A DNA stretch of 64,000 bases. It comes from Butyribacter intestini (lineage in GTDB: Bacteria > Bacillota > Clostridia > Lachnospirales > Lachnospiraceae). The number at the start of each line of letters is the position of its first letter. The first letter of the stretch is position 1. Below are positions 9,802 to 21,144 of this stretch, one piece after another. Both the position numbers and the translations under genes were made by a program. The notes under the pieces are model-generated. The model ran no database searches. It saw nothing but the letters and a program-made list of their open reading frames with translations, and was not told where the DNA came from. The stretch spans positions 1,363,033 to 1,427,032 of the forward strand of contig LLKB01000005.1 in NCBI GenBank assembly GCA_001414325.1, in the 5' to 3' direction.

Positions 9802-9830
9802 ATTATACACTTTTTTTGCTATTTGCACAA
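9802..9830 (-). promoter_or_regulatory. Candidate promoter for the cytidylate-kinase-like gene
   Basis: A perfect -10 (TATAAT, minus strand, 9802-9807) with a weak -35 TTGTGC 17 bases upstream (9825-9830). It lies about 65 bases before the start codon. Confidence 0.5.
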
Positions 9831-9868
9831 TGATTTTATTCTCTTTTTATGGCTGAACTGCTTGTGAC

Positions 9869-11611
9869 CTAATATCTAAGCATCCATGAATTTTCAGGTT
9901 TTCTTTTTATTTCCTGTTTATTTTCATACATTGCAGCATCTGCTTTCTTAAAAACATCGTCATAACAACTATGTTTTTTACTGTCATAATGCACGATTCC
10001 CATAGCTACTGAAGCAAAATAATAATCAGGGTACATTTCATTTATCTGTTCAAACTGCTGTTCAAGATTTCTGCGGCAGTTGTTGAGCTGTTCCATATCT
10101 GCATTTTCTATTATTGCAACAAACTCATCACCGCCTATCCTGAATACCGGGCTATGCTTAAATGCGCGGCATATACATCTGCATGAATCTATAATAAGTA
10201 TATTTCCCTTTTCATGGCCATAATTGTCATTTACATATTTCAGACCATTTATATCAAAAATCGCAACCGCAAAATCAACCTCACTGTTTTTTATAACATC
10301 ATCAATAATCTCTATGTATTCTTTATATGCAGTAACATTTTTAACTCCCGTAAGCCCATCAACATAAGCTTTTTGATTTGCATAGTTTAATGCATCCTGA
10401 AGTTCTAACATCTGCTGTTTTTCGTTTGAAATGTCCTGAACAGCAAATATAACATGCTTTAGCTTTCCATTTTCATCCCTGTCAACTTCTATAAATCTTG
10501 CACGACACCAGCCTACCTTTTTCCCCTTATACTCGGTAGATATATATTCATTTTTTCCTATTCGCTCATCAAGAGTTGACAAATCTGTAAATTCAAGCAT
10601 CATGTTTATATGTTTTTGCACGGCACGCTCTGAATATATTTTTCTCAATGCCGTTGACGCACACTTTGTGCCCCCAACTGCCTCATTAGCCAATGTATAA
10701 TCTTTTATTCTCTCGTAACTGTCATCATGCATATTAATGTAATACATGAATATGTAAATATTTGCCAATGAACTGACGGTATTGTACTGGCGTTTTTCAT
10801 GCTCAAGTGCTATCTTTAATTCTGCCTGGGAATATTCAAGCTCGATATTTTTCATAATGACTTCCTGTGCCACCTCATCAACACTAAGATTGCAATATGC
10901 ACTTATAACACCTATACAGATACCTATCACAAGCATATTTGTCTGAGGCTCCATATTTTGAATAAATGCTCCTAGTATAACAGGCACAGTAAATGATATT
11001 AGCACAACATATCTTTTGCCTCTGCCGGACTTTTTTTCAAGATATGCATCTTTTAACAATGCGGCTGTCGAAATCGTAATATAAACCGCAGGTACTATAA
11101 AAAGAAATCCATAATATTTTCCTCTCAAAAATTTACCCGCATCATTTATACTGTAAAATCCATCAACAAAACAGGCGATGATTATAATAACCATATTTAT
11201 GACAGCCGGTATCGCACAATGCAGACAGCTCATCTGATTTGATATGATTGATGACTCCCTAAATATTCCTGAGTATATAAACCACAAAAATATCGTATAA
11301 TTAAATGCTATAAAGGCACAAGCCCAAACCAGACTTCTTAGTCCTCTGCACATACTGATTATTCCATAATCTGCAAGATTACCTGCTGCAAATGCAGCAA
11401 CCATGCAAAAACTTGAAAATGTAATCCAGAAATACAATTTCATGAAAATATCTTTTTTCTTCCAGCCATATATTCTTGTAATAATCAGCAACAATGTTGC
11501 CACACATATAATATCCGTTTTTGTATATGTCAACATTCCTTTTAATATTTCATGCACTCCATCAGCCTCCCAAAAACACAAAGTATAATCTGATTTGAAT
11601 AACGATTTCAC
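9869..11611 (-). CDS. Membrane diguanylate cyclase (7TM-PAS-GGDEF)
   Basis: Probably makes the second messenger c-di-GMP from two GTP. About seven hydrophobic helices occupy residues 30-260 and a PAS-like region about 290-400 (KKVGWCRARFIEVDRDENG). The GGDEF domain runs from about 410 to 575, with DINGLKYVNDNYGHEKGN and the intact active-site loop RIGGDEFVAI near 490. No RxxD inhibitory site is obvious before the loop. The listed start is GTG at 11611 with no clear ribosome binding site. An internal ATG 25 codons later (GMLTYTK) is possible and keeps all domains. The sensed signal is unknown. Confidence 0.85.
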   Translation of the reverse strand: MKSLFKSDYTLCFWEADGVHEILKGMLTYTKTDIICVATLLLIITRIYGWKKKDIFMKLYFWITFSSFCMVAAFAAGNLADYGIISMCRGLRSLVWACAFIAFNYTIFLWFIYSGIFRESSIISNQMSCLHCAIPAVINMVIIIIACFVDGFYSINDAGKFLRGKYYGFLFIVPAVYITISTAALLKDAYLEKKSGRGKRYVVLISFTVPVILGAFIQNMEPQTNMLVIGICIGVISAYCNLSVDEVAQEVIMKNIELEYSQAELKIALEHEKRQYNTVSSLANIYIFMYYINMHDDSYERIKDYTLANEAVGGTKCASTALRKIYSERAVQKHINMMLEFTDLSTLDERIGKNEYISTEYKGKKVGWCRARFIEVDRDENGKLKHVIFAVQDISNEKQQMLELQDALNYANQKAYVDGLTGVKNVTAYKEYIEIIDDVIKNSEVDFAVAIFDINGLKYVNDNYGHEKGNILIIDSCRCICRAFKHSPVFRIGGDEFVAIIENADMEQLNNCRRNLEQQFEQINEMYPDYYFASVAMGIVHYDSKKHSCYDDVFKKADAAMYENKQEIKRKPENSWMLRY

Positions 11612-11671
11612 ATATATTTTTTAACAAATACTTATCTATTCATGTACTATGTGGTCAGCAAATAATAAATA

Positions 11672-12862
11672 TTATTCTGCACTATCAAGACTTGGAATCT
11701 GCACCTGTATATCACAGTCCATTCCATAGTCAACACCGTCTATCTTAAATCCAAAAATCTCATAAAATTCTTTCCAATATTCGTCTATATCTGCAACTTC
11801 GGTAAGATTTTCAGGAGTTATCCCGTTCCAGATTTTCTCAACTTCCTGCTGTACCTCAGATTCCATCTCATAATCATCCATACGGATAAGTCTCTTATCA
11901 TCAACCGGAACACCTGAAGGATTGCAAAGTCTATCATGCACAAGTCTATACATCTGCTGAATACATTCTTCATGCACATTTTTTTCTTTCATTACTTTTA
12001 AAAGTATTGACAGATATAATGGCACGATAGGAATAGCTGCACTTGACTGTGTTACAACAGCCTTGTTTACTGAAACATACGCACTTACTCCGTCAACCTG
12101 CTCGTCTATCTCATCGGCAGTCTTATATAAATCTGCTTTCGCCTTTCCGATAGAACCATCAAAATAGATAGGATGTGTAAGTACAGGTCCAATATATGAA
12201 TATGCAACCGTCACTGCATTGTCTGAGAGCACATCCGCTTCTTTCATGGCATCTATCCATAAACGCCAGTCCTCACCGCCCATTACCTTAACGGTAGCGT
12301 TTATTTCGTCCTCTGTCGCAGGCTCAATAGTTACCTCTGAAATCTCATTTGTAGAAAGGTCTATCGTCTTGTTCGTGTATGCTCCGTCAGTTGTCTTTAA
12401 CACTGAACGGTATGTCACCCCGTCAGGAGCTTTTCTTCTAGGTGCAGCCACACTGTAGATAACCATGTCAACTTTGCCAAAATCTTTTTTTATAAGGTCT
12501 ATTGTCTCTTTCTTTATATCATCTGAGAACGCATCACCGTTTATCGTCTTTGCATAATGACCGTCTTTTGTGGCAAACTCCTCAAATGCAACGGTATTGT
12601 ACCATCCGGCTGTTCCCGTTCTTTTCTCTTTTCCTGCTTTGTCAAATATGACACCGATAGTATCTGCATCACATGAATATGTAAGTGCTATTCTGCTCGC
12701 AAGTCCATACCCCATTGAAGCACCGATGACAAGAACTTTCTTTGGTCCGTCAGTCTTTGGCATACTGTTTATATAATCAATCTGCTCCCTAACTGCAGCC
12801 TTACATCCCTCAGGGTGTGCAGTTGTGCACATAAATCCTCTTACTTTTGGTTCTACTATCAT
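11672..12862 (-). CDS. fabV: Trans-2-enoyl-CoA/ACP reductase, FabV/Ter family
   Basis: NADH-dependent reductase that saturates trans-2-enoyl thioesters. In anaerobic butyrate or fatty-acid metabolism it converts crotonyl-CoA to butyryl-CoA or serves as a FabI replacement. The protein has the family length (396 residues) and the start MIVEPKVRGFMCTTAHPEGC. It has the nucleotide-binding segment VLVIGASMGYGLASR and the family's Tyr-x8-Lys active site in YFDGSIGKAK. GGAGG precedes the ATG by nine bases. A short transcription unit ending in a terminator lies just upstream, so expression could start from its own weak promoter or be attenuated. A physiological role in butyrate synthesis is inferred, since no bcd/etf or crt genes lie here. 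Confidence 0.92.
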   Translation of the reverse strand: MIVEPKVRGFMCTTAHPEGCKAAVREQIDYINSMPKTDGPKKVLVIGASMGYGLASRIALTYSCDADTIGVIFDKAGKEKRTGTAGWYNTVAFEEFATKDGHYAKTINGDAFSDDIKKETIDLIKKDFGKVDMVIYSVAAPRRKAPDGVTYRSVLKTTDGAYTNKTIDLSTNEISEVTIEPATEDEINATVKVMGGEDWRLWIDAMKEADVLSDNAVTVAYSYIGPVLTHPIYFDGSIGKAKADLYKTADEIDEQVDGVSAYVSVNKAVVTQSSAAIPIVPLYLSILLKVMKEKNVHEECIQQMYRLVHDRLCNPSGVPVDDKRLIRMDDYEMESEVQQEVEKIWNGITPENLTEVADIDEYWKEFYEIFGFKIDGVDYGMDCDIQVQIPSLDSAE

Positions 12863-12959
12863 TTTCTTTTTCCTCCATAAAACAATGCATTTAGTTCTCT
12901 ATAAAACTTTTAACTTATATTTTCTATTCAATATAATATCCTATAAAACCATATAAAAT

Positions 12960-13066
12960 CAAAAAGATGCCGCCAATGCGACACCTTTTGATTTACCGAA
13001 AGCGGTTATATACCATTTCGGCGCCCCTGCCAAGGATTGTTTACGCTCGTTTTTTAATCCTTGTGC
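12960..13066 (-). ncRNA. Putative structured leader or small RNA upstream of fabV
   Basis: Downstream of a strong promoter, the minus strand holds three successive hairpins. The first has arms AAGGATT and AATCCTT (13056-13062 with 13032-13038). The second is CCGAAA-GC-GGT with ACC-A-TTTCGG (12996-13021). The third is the terminator at 12962-12992. The expected product is about 105 nt. It matches no riboswitch class I can recognise by eye. It could be an independent small RNA or a cis-acting attenuator for fabV. Confidence 0.45.
12962..12992 (-). terminator. Intrinsic terminator between rpoC and fabV
   Basis: On the minus strand an A-rich arm, GGTGTCGC and an ATTG loop are followed by GCGGCATC and TTTTTGATTTT. 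The stem is imperfect (two mismatches) but has a clear U-tract. It can end rpoBC transcripts or the short RNA started at 13096. Confidence 0.6.
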
Positions 13067-13072
13067 ATTTCT

Positions 13073-13101
13073 ACTTTACTATATTTAAAGTATTATGTCA
13101 A
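13073..13101 (-). promoter_or_regulatory. Promoter upstream of the fabV leader RNA
   Basis: TTGACA (13096-13101), 17-base spacer, TAAAGT (13073-13078) on the minus strand. It lies in the rpoC-fabV gap, about 55 bases after the rpoC stop. Confidence 0.6.
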
Positions 13102-13157
13102 TCAGCCATTATATCTGCCTGACAACTTTTGCCATGCAGATATATGCTTATGAAAAA

Positions 13158-16100
13158 TTAGTCGTCTAATTCAGTTGTTGTTGAGAATACAAGCTCTCCA
13201 TCTTCAGACTTTACTGTGTCGTCTGCCGGAGTCTCCTGCTCTGCTGCTGAATTTTCAGCTTCTTTTTCTGCTGATTTGCCATTCTTTTCTTTTGCTTTTT
13301 CCTTAGCTTCTTTCTCTGCTGCTTCTATCTTAGCTCTTCTGCGCTCCTCAATCATCTTTTCTGCTGCCTCGTCACAGTCAAGCTTAACTTCACGGTAGCA
13401 CTTCATACCTGTACCTGCCGGTATAAGTTTACCGAGGATAACATTTTCCTTAAGACCAACGAGTGGGTCAATCTTGCCCTTGATAGCTGCATCAGTAAGA
13501 ACTTTTGTTGTCTCCTGGAATGATGCTGCTGAAAGGAATGAGTTCGTTGCAAGTGAAGCCTTTGTGATACCGAGCATACACTGCTGTCCTGTAGGAGCTT
13601 CTTTTCCTTCCTCTGTAAGTCTCTCGACTTCATCTTCAAATTCAAGTGCATCAACCATTACACCAGGTAAGAATTCTGAATCTCCTGCTGTCTCGATGCG
13701 GATTTTCTTAAGCATCTGACGAACTATGACCTCGATATGCTTATCGTTTATCTCAACACCCTGTAAACGGTAAACTCTCTGAACTTCACGGATCATGTAA
13801 TCCTGAACGGCACGAACACCCTTGATTGCAAGAATGTCATGTGGATTTACACTACCTTCTGTAAGCTCGTCACCTGCTTCGAGGACTTCGCCCTCTGTTA
13901 CTTTTATACGCGAACCATAAGGGATAAGATATGCTCTCTCATCTTTAAGTTCGTCATTTGTTATAACAACTTCACGCTTCTTCTTTGTATCACGGATAGA
14001 AACTCTACCACCAATCTCTGCGATAATTGCAAGTCCTTTTGGCTTACGAGCCTCAAAAAGCTCCTCGACACGAGGAAGACCCTGTGTAATATCATCTCCG
14101 GCAACACCACCACTATGGAATGTACGCATAGTAAGCTGTGTACCAGGCTCACCGATAGACTGTGCTGCTATGATACCAACTGCTTCACCGACCTGAACCG
14201 GCTCACCTGTTGCAAGGTTGGCACCGTAACACTTAGCACAAACACCGACATGGGATTTACATGTAAGTATTGTACGAATCTTAACCTTTGCTTTTGCTCT
14301 GTTTTCAGCAATCTCTTTACGCTGGCATACAAGTGCGGCACGCTTTGGCGTAATCATGTGGTTTGCTTTTACGATAAGCTCTCCATCATCACTGTATATA
14401 TCTTCGCAGGCAAAACGTCCTGTAATTCTCTCCTGAAGTTCCTCGATTACATCCTTTCCGTCAGTAACCGCTGAAATCTCCATACCTGAAATCTCTTTTC
14501 TGTTTGCACAGCAGTCAATCTCACGAATGATAAGATCCTGTGATACATCGACAAGACGACGCGTAAGGTATCCTGAATCGGCTGTACGGAGAGCTGTATC
14601 TGACATACCCTTTCTGGCACCATGTGCAGAAATGAAGTATTCCAATACATCAAGTCCCTCACGGAAGTTTGACTTGATAGGAAGCTCGATAGTACGTCCT
14701 GATGTATCTGCCATAAGTCCACGCATACCGGCAAGCTGTTTAATCTGTTTGTCAGAACCACGGGCTCCGGAATCCGCCATCATGAAGATGTTGTTGTATG
14801 CATCAAGTCCTGTAAGAAGTGCAGTTGTGATTTCATCATCCGCCTGCTGCCAAACCTTGATAACACCCTTGTATCTCTCCTCTTCTGTAAGGAATCCGCG
14901 GCGATACTTTCTTGCTATCTGCTCTACAGTCTTTTCAGCTTCTGCAAGAATTGTCTTTTTCTCTGCCGGCACTGTCATGTCGGAAATAGAAACCGTCATG
15001 GCTGCACGGGTTGAATATTTATAACCGATTGCCTTAATGGCATCCATTGTCTCTGCTGTACCTGTTGCACCATGTGCGTTGATACATTTTTCAAGAATCT
15101 GCTTAAGCTGTTTCTTTCCTACATGGAAATCAACCTCAAGTTTAAGGAAATTGTCAGGGTTTGTTCTGTCTACAAATCCCATATCCTGTGGAAGAATTTC
15201 ATTGAAGATAAATCTTCCGAGTGTTGAGCAAATAATCCTTGACTCTGTCTCGCCATCGGCATTGATGCCTGTTCTGCGGACATTTATTCTCTCATGGAGG
15301 CATATCTCATGGTTTTCATACGCCGTGATAGCTTCCTCCATTGATTTGTAAAATCTATAATATCTCTCCGGATGCTTATCTGCATCAGGGTCATCAATAT
15401 AGTCAGGCTTTGTTCTTGAAAGCTCCGGACGCTCCTGTGTGAGATAGTAGATACCAAGTACCATATCCTGTGAAGGAACAGCAACCACTCCACCGTCTGA
15501 CGGCTTCAGCAGGTTGTTTGGTGATAACAAAAGGAAACGGCACTCTGCCTGTGCTTCAACGGAAAGCGGAAGATGGACAGCCATCTGGTCACCATCGAAA
15601 TCGGCATTGAACGCTGTACATACAAGTGGATGAAGCTTGATAGCCTTACCTTCTACAAGGATAGGCTCGAATGCCTGAATACCAAGTCTATGAAGCGTAG
15701 GGGCACGGTTAAGCATAACCGGATGCTCGCGGATAACTTCTTCAAGTACATCCCAAACCTCTGTCTGAAGTTTTTCTACCATCTTCTTAGCCTGTTTGAT
15801 GTTGTGTGCTGTCTCATTGGCAACAAGTTCTTTCATAACGAACGGTTTGAAAAGCTCGATAGCCATTTCTTTTGGAAGACCACACTGGTAAATCTTAAGT
15901 TCAGGTCCTACTACGATAACTGAACGTCCTGAATAGTCAACACGCTTACCGAGAAGGTTCTGACGGAAACGACCCTGCTTACCTTTAAGCATATCTGAAA
16001 GTGATTTGAGAGGTCTGTTTCCCGGACCTGTAACAGGACGACCACGACGACCATTGTCAATAAGAGCATCTACTGCTTCCTGAAGCATTCTCTTTTCGTT

Positions 16101-16967
16101 TCTGACAATAATGTCAGGTGCTCCAAGTTCAAGAAGTCTCTTAAGACGGTTGTTTCTATTTATAATACGACGATATAAGTCGTTCATATCTGATGTTGCA
16201 AAACGTCCACCGTCAAGCTGAACCATAGGACGAAGATCAGGAGGGATTACAGGGATAACTGTAAGTATCATCCATTCAGGCTTATTTCCTGACTCCCTAA
16301 ATGACTCTATAACTTCGAGTCTCTTAATAATTCTTGCACGCTTCTGACCTGATGCATTTTCAAGTTCAGTTTTGAGTGTCACAGATTCTTCCTCAAGATC
16401 AATGTTCATAAGAAGTTCCATGATAGACTCAGCACCCATTCCTGCACGGAATGAATTGCCATATTTTGCCTTTGCTTCCTGATACTCAGCTTCAGATAAA
16501 ATCTGTTTCTGCTGGATTCCTATATCAGGTGTTGTCTCTAATACGATGTAAGAAGCAAAGTATAATACTCTCTCAAGGTTCTTAGGCGATACATCAAGGA
16601 TAAGTCCCATACGGCTTGGAATACCCTTGAAATACCAGATATGTGATACCGGTGCTGCAAGTTCAATGTGTCCCATACGCTCACGACGAACGCTTGACTT
16701 TGTAACTTCTACACCACACTTATCACAAACTACACCCTTATAACGGATCTTCTTATACTTACCACAATGACACTCCCAGTCCTTGCTTGGTCCGAAGATC
16801 TTTTCACAGAAAAGACCATCTTTTTCCGGTTTTAAGGTTCTATAATTTATTGTCTCAGGCTTCTTAACCTCGCCCCTAGACCATTCTCTGATCTTTTCCG
16901 GCGAAGCAAGACCAATCTTAATAGCATCATAAGTGATGTGCTTTTCTGCTTTATTAGTCTCTGACAT
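13158..16967 (-). CDS. rpoC: RNA polymerase beta' subunit
   Basis: Largest catalytic subunit of RNA polymerase. The N-terminal zinc site (CHCGKYKK...CDKCG) and the second zinc cluster ([11 protein letters not shown]) are present. The catalytic magnesium loop NADFDGDQM is at residues 454-462. The tail after the conserved core is acidic and Lys/Glu/Ala-rich (about 60 residues), which is common in clostridia. The ATG at 16967 is chosen because AAGGAGG lies five bases before it; an upstream frame extension to 17006 overlaps rpoB and lacks support. It follows rpoB by ten bases and ends before a terminator at 12962. Confidence 0.98.
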   Translation of the reverse strand: MSETNKAEKHITYDAIKIGLASPEKIREWSRGEVKKPETINYRTLKPEKDGLFCEKIFGPSKDWECHCGKYKKIRYKGVVCDKCGVEVTKSSVRRERMGHIELAAPVSHIWYFKGIPSRMGLILDVSPKNLERVLYFASYIVLETTPDIGIQQKQILSEAEYQEAKAKYGNSFRAGMGAESIMELLMNIDLEEESVTLKTELENASGQKRARIIKRLEVIESFRESGNKPEWMILTVIPVIPPDLRPMVQLDGGRFATSDMNDLYRRIINRNNRLKRLLELGAPDIIVRNEKRMLQEAVDALIDNGRRGRPVTGPGNRPLKSLSDMLKGKQGRFRQNLLGKRVDYSGRSVIVVGPELKIYQCGLPKEMAIELFKPFVMKELVANETAHNIKQAKKMVEKLQTEVWDVLEEVIREHPVMLNRAPTLHRLGIQAFEPILVEGKAIKLHPLVCTAFNADFDGDQMAVHLPLSVEAQAECRFLLLSPNNLLKPSDGGVVAVPSQDMVLGIYYLTQERPELSRTKPDYIDDPDADKHPERYYRFYKSMEEAITAYENHEICLHERINVRRTGINADGETESRIICSTLGRFIFNEILPQDMGFVDRTNPDNFLKLEVDFHVGKKQLKQILEKCINAHGATGTAETMDAIKAIGYKYSTRAAMTVSISDMTVPAEKKTILAEAEKTVEQIARKYRRGFLTEEERYKGVIKVWQQADDEITTALLTGLDAYNNIFMMADSGARGSDKQIKQLAGMRGLMADTSGRTIELPIKSNFREGLDVLEYFISAHGARKGMSDTALRTADSGYLTRRLVDVSQDLIIREIDCCANRKEISGMEISAVTDGKDVIEELQERITGRFACEDIYSDDGELIVKANHMITPKRAALVCQRKEIAENRAKAKVKIRTILTCKSHVGVCAKCYGANLATGEPVQVGEAVGIIAAQSIGEPGTQLTMRTFHSGGVAGDDITQGLPRVEELFEARKPKGLAIIAEIGGRVSIRDTKKKREVVITNDELKDERAYLIPYGSRIKVTEGEVLEAGDELTEGSVNPHDILAIKGVRAVQDYMIREVQRVYRLQGVEINDKHIEVIVRQMLKKIRIETAGDSEFLPGVMVDALEFEDEVERLTEEGKEAPTGQQCMLGITKASLATNSFLSAASFQETTKVLTDAAIKGKIDPLVGLKENVILGKLIPAGTGMKCYREVKLDCDEAAEKMIEERRRAKIEAAEKEAKEKAKEKNGKSAEKEAENSAAEQETPADDTVKSEDGELVFSTTTELDD

Positions 16968-16977
16968 AGTAACCTCC

Positions 16978-19900
16978 TTAGTCATCAAATACTGATTCTG
17001 TATCAATCATAGTTGCACCAAATGCATCTTCAAGCTCGTCAGGTGTTCCCTCGATATAGCCTGCTGATGCATATGACTCACCGTTGTCAAATGCGTCATA
17101 TGTCTCATCATCATCAGTAAGTGATTTGATTGAATCGTTTTCAGATTCGTCAACATCCTCACCAAGTTTTACTTCATTGCCATTCTCATCAAGAACAGTA
17201 ACATCAAGTGCAAGTGCCTGTAATTCTTTAAGAAGAACCTTAAATGACTCCGGAATACCAGGCTCTGAAATATTGTCACCCTTGATAATAGCTTCATAAG
17301 TCTTAACACGACCGATAACATCATCGGATTTAACGGTAAGAATTTCCTGAAGTGTGTGTGCAGCACCATATGCCTCAAGTGCCCAAACCTCCATCTCACC
17401 GAAACGCTGTCCACCGAACTGAGCCTTACCACCGAGTGGCTGCTGTGTTACTAATGAGTAAGGACCTGTTGAACGTGCATGGATCTTATCATCAACAAGA
17501 TGATGGAGTTTGAGGTAGTGCATGAAACCGATTGTAACAGCACCGTCAAAATACTCACCCGTACGACCATCACGAAGACGAACTTTTCCGTCTCTGTTAA
17601 TTGGAACGCCTCTCCACTGAGCACGATAAGCTTCATTTTCAACAAGATATTCCATAACATCAGGTGCAAGAATATCTTTATATTTATCTTCAAAAGGAAC
17701 AACTTCCTTTAAGCGTGCGATTTCCTGCTCGTCGCCATCTTCCTCTGCCTTTGCAAGCTGCTCGGCGAGTTCTTCCTGATTGAGCGGTGTATTTGCATAA
17801 TCATTTGCAAGTTCAAGAGTATCCATAATATCTTTCTCGTTCGCGCCGTCAAATACAGGGGTTGATACATTAAAGCCAAGAACTTTCGCTGCAAGACTTA
17901 AATGAATTTCAAGGACCTGACCGATGTTCATTCGAGAAGGCACACCCAACGGGTTAAGCACGATGTCAAGCGGACGACCGTTTGGAAGGAATGGCATATC
18001 TTCAACAGGGAGAACTCTTGAAACGACACCCTTGTTACCATGACGACCGGCCATTTTATCTCCGACCTGAATCTTACGCTTCTGTGCAATATATATACGA
18101 ACTGACTGATTTACTCCCGGTGGAAGCTCATCGCCGTTTTCTCTTGTAAATACTTTGGCATCAACGATAATACCAAACTCTCCATGAGGAACTTTAAGAG
18201 ATGTATCTCTTACCTCACGTGCTTTTTCTCCGAAGATTGCACGAAGAAGTCTTTCCTCGGCTGTAAGCTCTGTCTCTCCCTTAGGAGTAACTTTACCTAC
18301 AAGGATATCTCCGGCACGAACCTCAGCACCGATACGGATGATTCCACGCTCATCAAGATTTTTAAGGGCATCATCACCTACGCCCGGTACATCACGTGTG
18401 ATTTCCTCGGCACCAAGTTTTGTATCTCTTGCCTCTGCCTCATACTCATTTATATGAACTGATGTATAAACATCTTCTTTTACAAGTCTTTCACTAAGAA
18501 GTACGGCATCCTCGTAGTTGTAACCTTCCCATGTCATGAAACCGATAAGCGGGTTCTTACCAAGTGCGATCTCACCGCCGCAGGTAGAAGGTCCGTCTGC
18601 GATAACCTGTCCTTTCTTAATTTCATCACCTTTTCTTACGATAGGCTTCTGGTTCATACTTGTTCCCTGGTTGCTTCGCTGGAACTTAGAAAGCTTATAT
18701 CTGTGAACATTTCCTGTTGCAGGCTTGATGATAATCTCATTTGATGCTGAGCGCTCAACAATACCGTCTTCCTCTGCAACTACACAGTTTCCTGAATCGA
18801 CTGCTGCTTTCATCTCCATACCCGTACCAACAGCAGGTGCCTCAGTAATAAGAAGCGGAACTGCCTGACGCTGCATGTTTGAACCCATCAATGCTCTGTT
18901 GGCATCATCGTTCTGTAGGAACGGAATCATTGCCGTAGCTACTGAGAATACCATCTTAGGAGATACATCCATGAGGTCTATCTTGCTCTTTGCAAACTCT
19001 GATGTCTCTTCACGGAAACGACCTGAAACATTGTTTCTCACGAAATGTCCGTCAGTATCAAGCTCCTCGTTAGCCTGTGCAACGATATATTTATCTTCTT
19101 CGTCTGCTGAGAGATATACAACCTCGTCAGTAACGACAGGATTTGCCGGGTCAGTTTTATCAAGTTTACGATAAGGTGCCTCGATAAATCCATACTCATT
19201 TATTCTCGCATAAGATGCAAGCGAGTTGATAAGACCGATGTTTGGTCCTTCAGGTGTTTCTACAGGACACATACGGCCATAATGTGTATAATGAACATCT
19301 CGAACCTCGAATCCGGCTCTGTCTCGTGAAAGACCACCAGGTCCTAATGCCGATAATCTTCTCTTGTGAGTAAGCTCACTAAGAGGATTGTTCTGATCCA
19401 TGAACTGTGACAACTGTGAACTTCCGAAGAACTCCTTAACTGCCGCAGTTACAGGTTTGATATTTATAAGTGACTGTGCAGTGATGCTGTTGATGTCCTG
19501 TGTAGACATTCTCTCACGCACAACTCTCTCCATTCTTGAAAGTCCAATACGATACTGGTTCTGTAAAAGCTCTCCGACCGCACGGATACGACGGTTTCCT
19601 AAGTGGTCAATATCATCATCCGTTCCAACACCATATTCAAGATGCATATTGTAGTTGATAGATGCAAAAATATCTTCCTTCGTGATATGCTTAGGAACAA
19701 GTTCAGAAATATTATATCTGATAAGTTCCTTAATCTCTTCAATATCGTCGTTCTCGTCAAGAATCTGCTTTAAGAGAGGATAATAAACACTCTCATGTAC
19801 CTCAACCTCAGCCGGGTCAACATCAGGCAGATATGCCTTAAGGTCAACCATAAGGTTAGAAAGTACCTTTGTAACTTTTTCTTCTTTTTCAACCATTACA

Positions 19901-20883
19901 TAAGGAACTGCTGCGTTCTGAAGCTCAGTTGCAAGTTCTTCAGTAATAGTTGTTCCTGCTTCATATACTTCACCAGTTGCAGGGCTCACAGCATCCTCTG
20001 CAAGCTTGCAGCCTGTAATACGGTTTTTGAAATGAAGTTTCTTATTAAACTTATATCTTCCGACCTTTGCAAGATCATATCTCTTAGGATCAAAGAACAT
20101 ACCATTTAATAAGTTTTCAGCACTGTCTACTGACAATGGCTCGCCCGGACGAAGTTTCTTGTATAACTCAAGAAGACCGTCCTGATAATTCTCGGTAGTA
20201 TCTTTCTCAATACTTGCAAGAATCTTTTGCTCATCACCGAAAAGGTCCTTAATCTGTTCATTGCTTCCAAGACCCATAGCTCTAAGGAATACAGTAATAG
20301 GAACCTTTCTGTTTCTATCTACACGAACATAAAATACATCATTGGAGTCAGTCTCGTATTCCAGCCATGCACCACGATTTGGAATTACAGTTGATGAATA
20401 AAGTTCCTTACCGAATTTATCATGTCCGATTGCATAATAAATACCAGGTGAACGAACTAACTGGCTAACTATAACTCGTTCAGCACCATTGATTACAAAG
20501 GTACCTGTCGCAGTCATCAAAGGAAGATCTCCCATAAAGATCTCATGCTCTTTAATTTCTTCTGTTTCCTTATTGTGTAACCTTACTTTCACCTTTAAAG
20601 GTGCTGCGTATGTTGCATCCCTTTCCTTACACTGATCGATGTCATACTTTGTCTCATCCCTGCATAAAACAAAATCTACAAATTCGAGACTGAGATGACC
20701 ACCAAAATCAGAGATAGGCGAAATATCTCGGAAAACTTCTTTTAGTCCTTCGTCCAAGAACCACTGATAAGAATTAGTCTGCAGCTCAATGAGATTTGGC
20801 ATCTCCAGCACTTCCTGCTGTTTGGCATAACTCATTCTAACACCGTTACCTACTTTTACTGGGCGTATCCTGTTTTTCTCCAT
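16978..20883 (-). CDS. rpoB: RNA polymerase beta subunit
   Basis: Beta subunit of RNA polymerase (1301 residues). The rifampicin-pocket segment around 19325-19430 reads [20 protein letters not shown] followed by [11 protein letters not shown]. This is the susceptible consensus at the usual resistance positions (Asp, His and Ser unchanged). C-terminal motifs [20 protein letters not shown] and an acidic tail are typical of clostridial RpoB. AAGGAG lies nine bases before the ATG. It forms an operon with rpoC (ten-base gap) from a promoter at 21023-21051. The usual upstream rplJ/rplL genes are absent here, so this rpoBC pair is separated from the ribosomal stalk operon. Confidence 0.98.
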   Translation of the reverse strand: MEKNRIRPVKVGNGVRMSYAKQQEVLEMPNLIELQTNSYQWFLDEGLKEVFRDISPISDFGGHLSLEFVDFVLCRDETKYDIDQCKERDATYAAPLKVKVRLHNKETEEIKEHEIFMGDLPLMTATGTFVINGAERVIVSQLVRSPGIYYAIGHDKFGKELYSSTVIPNRGAWLEYETDSNDVFYVRVDRNRKVPITVFLRAMGLGSNEQIKDLFGDEQKILASIEKDTTENYQDGLLELYKKLRPGEPLSVDSAENLLNGMFFDPKRYDLAKVGRYKFNKKLHFKNRITGCKLAEDAVSPATGEVYEAGTTITEELATELQNAAVPYVMVEKEEKVTKVLSNLMVDLKAYLPDVDPAEVEVHESVYYPLLKQILDENDDIEEIKELIRYNISELVPKHITKEDIFASINYNMHLEYGVGTDDDIDHLGNRRIRAVGELLQNQYRIGLSRMERVVRERMSTQDINSITAQSLINIKPVTAAVKEFFGSSQLSQFMDQNNPLSELTHKRRLSALGPGGLSRDRAGFEVRDVHYTHYGRMCPVETPEGPNIGLINSLASYARINEYGFIEAPYRKLDKTDPANPVVTDEVVYLSADEEDKYIVAQANEELDTDGHFVRNNVSGRFREETSEFAKSKIDLMDVSPKMVFSVATAMIPFLQNDDANRALMGSNMQRQAVPLLITEAPAVGTGMEMKAAVDSGNCVVAEEDGIVERSASNEIIIKPATGNVHRYKLSKFQRSNQGTSMNQKPIVRKGDEIKKGQVIADGPSTCGGEIALGKNPLIGFMTWEGYNYEDAVLLSERLVKEDVYTSVHINEYEAEARDTKLGAEEITRDVPGVGDDALKNLDERGIIRIGAEVRAGDILVGKVTPKGETELTAEERLLRAIFGEKAREVRDTSLKVPHGEFGIIVDAKVFTRENGDELPPGVNQSVRIYIAQKRKIQVGDKMAGRHGNKGVVSRVLPVEDMPFLPNGRPLDIVLNPLGVPSRMNIGQVLEIHLSLAAKVLGFNVSTPVFDGANEKDIMDTLELANDYANTPLNQEELAEQLAKAEEDGDEQEIARLKEVVPFEDKYKDILAPDVMEYLVENEAYRAQWRGVPINRDGKVRLRDGRTGEYFDGAVTIGFMHYLKLHHLVDDKIHARSTGPYSLVTQQPLGGKAQFGGQRFGEMEVWALEAYGAAHTLQEILTVKSDDVIGRVKTYEAIIKGDNISEPGIPESFKVLLKELQALALDVTVLDENGNEVKLGEDVDESENDSIKSLTDDDETYDAFDNGESYASAGYIEGTPDELEDAFGATMIDTESVFDD

Positions 20884-21022
20884 CGATGTTCACTCCTTAA
20901 TTTTTTAGAGTATTTTGCGGTCTGACTATTTTTTTCATTAAGGACTTTTCTTTTTTAACGAACTGTGATATAATAATTAAGAAAAGCATAAAAGTATAGG
21001 CAGCCACAATAGTGCATTTTTC

Positions 21023-21051
21023 ATGTTAGCATTAAAAGGCTGACTTGTCAA
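21023..21051 (-). promoter_or_regulatory. rpoBC promoter
   Basis: TTGACA (21046-21051), 17-base spacer, TAACAT (21023-21028) on the minus strand. It implies a leader of about 130 bases before rpoB. Confidence 0.6.
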
Positions 21052-21093
21052 GAATTATTTTGAAATTTTGTTAAAATATGTATTTTATCAGAT

Positions 21094-21120
21094 GTGTTGT
21101 CATTTGACAACACTTTTTTT
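21094..21120 (+). terminator. Perfect hairpin with T7 tail, plus-strand orientation
   Basis: GTGTTGTCA-TT-TGACAACAC followed by seven T on the plus strand. It lies between signal peptidase and the rpoB promoter. No plus-strand gene precedes it, so it may stop antisense transcripts leaving the rpoB promoter region. It could also act as an orientation-independent barrier. Confidence 0.5.
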
Positions 21121-21144
21121 ATCTCTTTTTATGGCAGATATACA

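Noticed and set aside
12960..13066. Assigning the fabV leader to a known riboswitch or T-box
   Set aside because: The stretch TGGTATATAACCGC only superficially resembles a T-box core; specifier and antiterminator elements are absent, and no other class fits.
13216..20109. Many plus-strand open frames across rpoC and rpoB
   Set aside because: They are antisense shadows of highly conserved coding sequence, without ribosome sites or protein-like composition.
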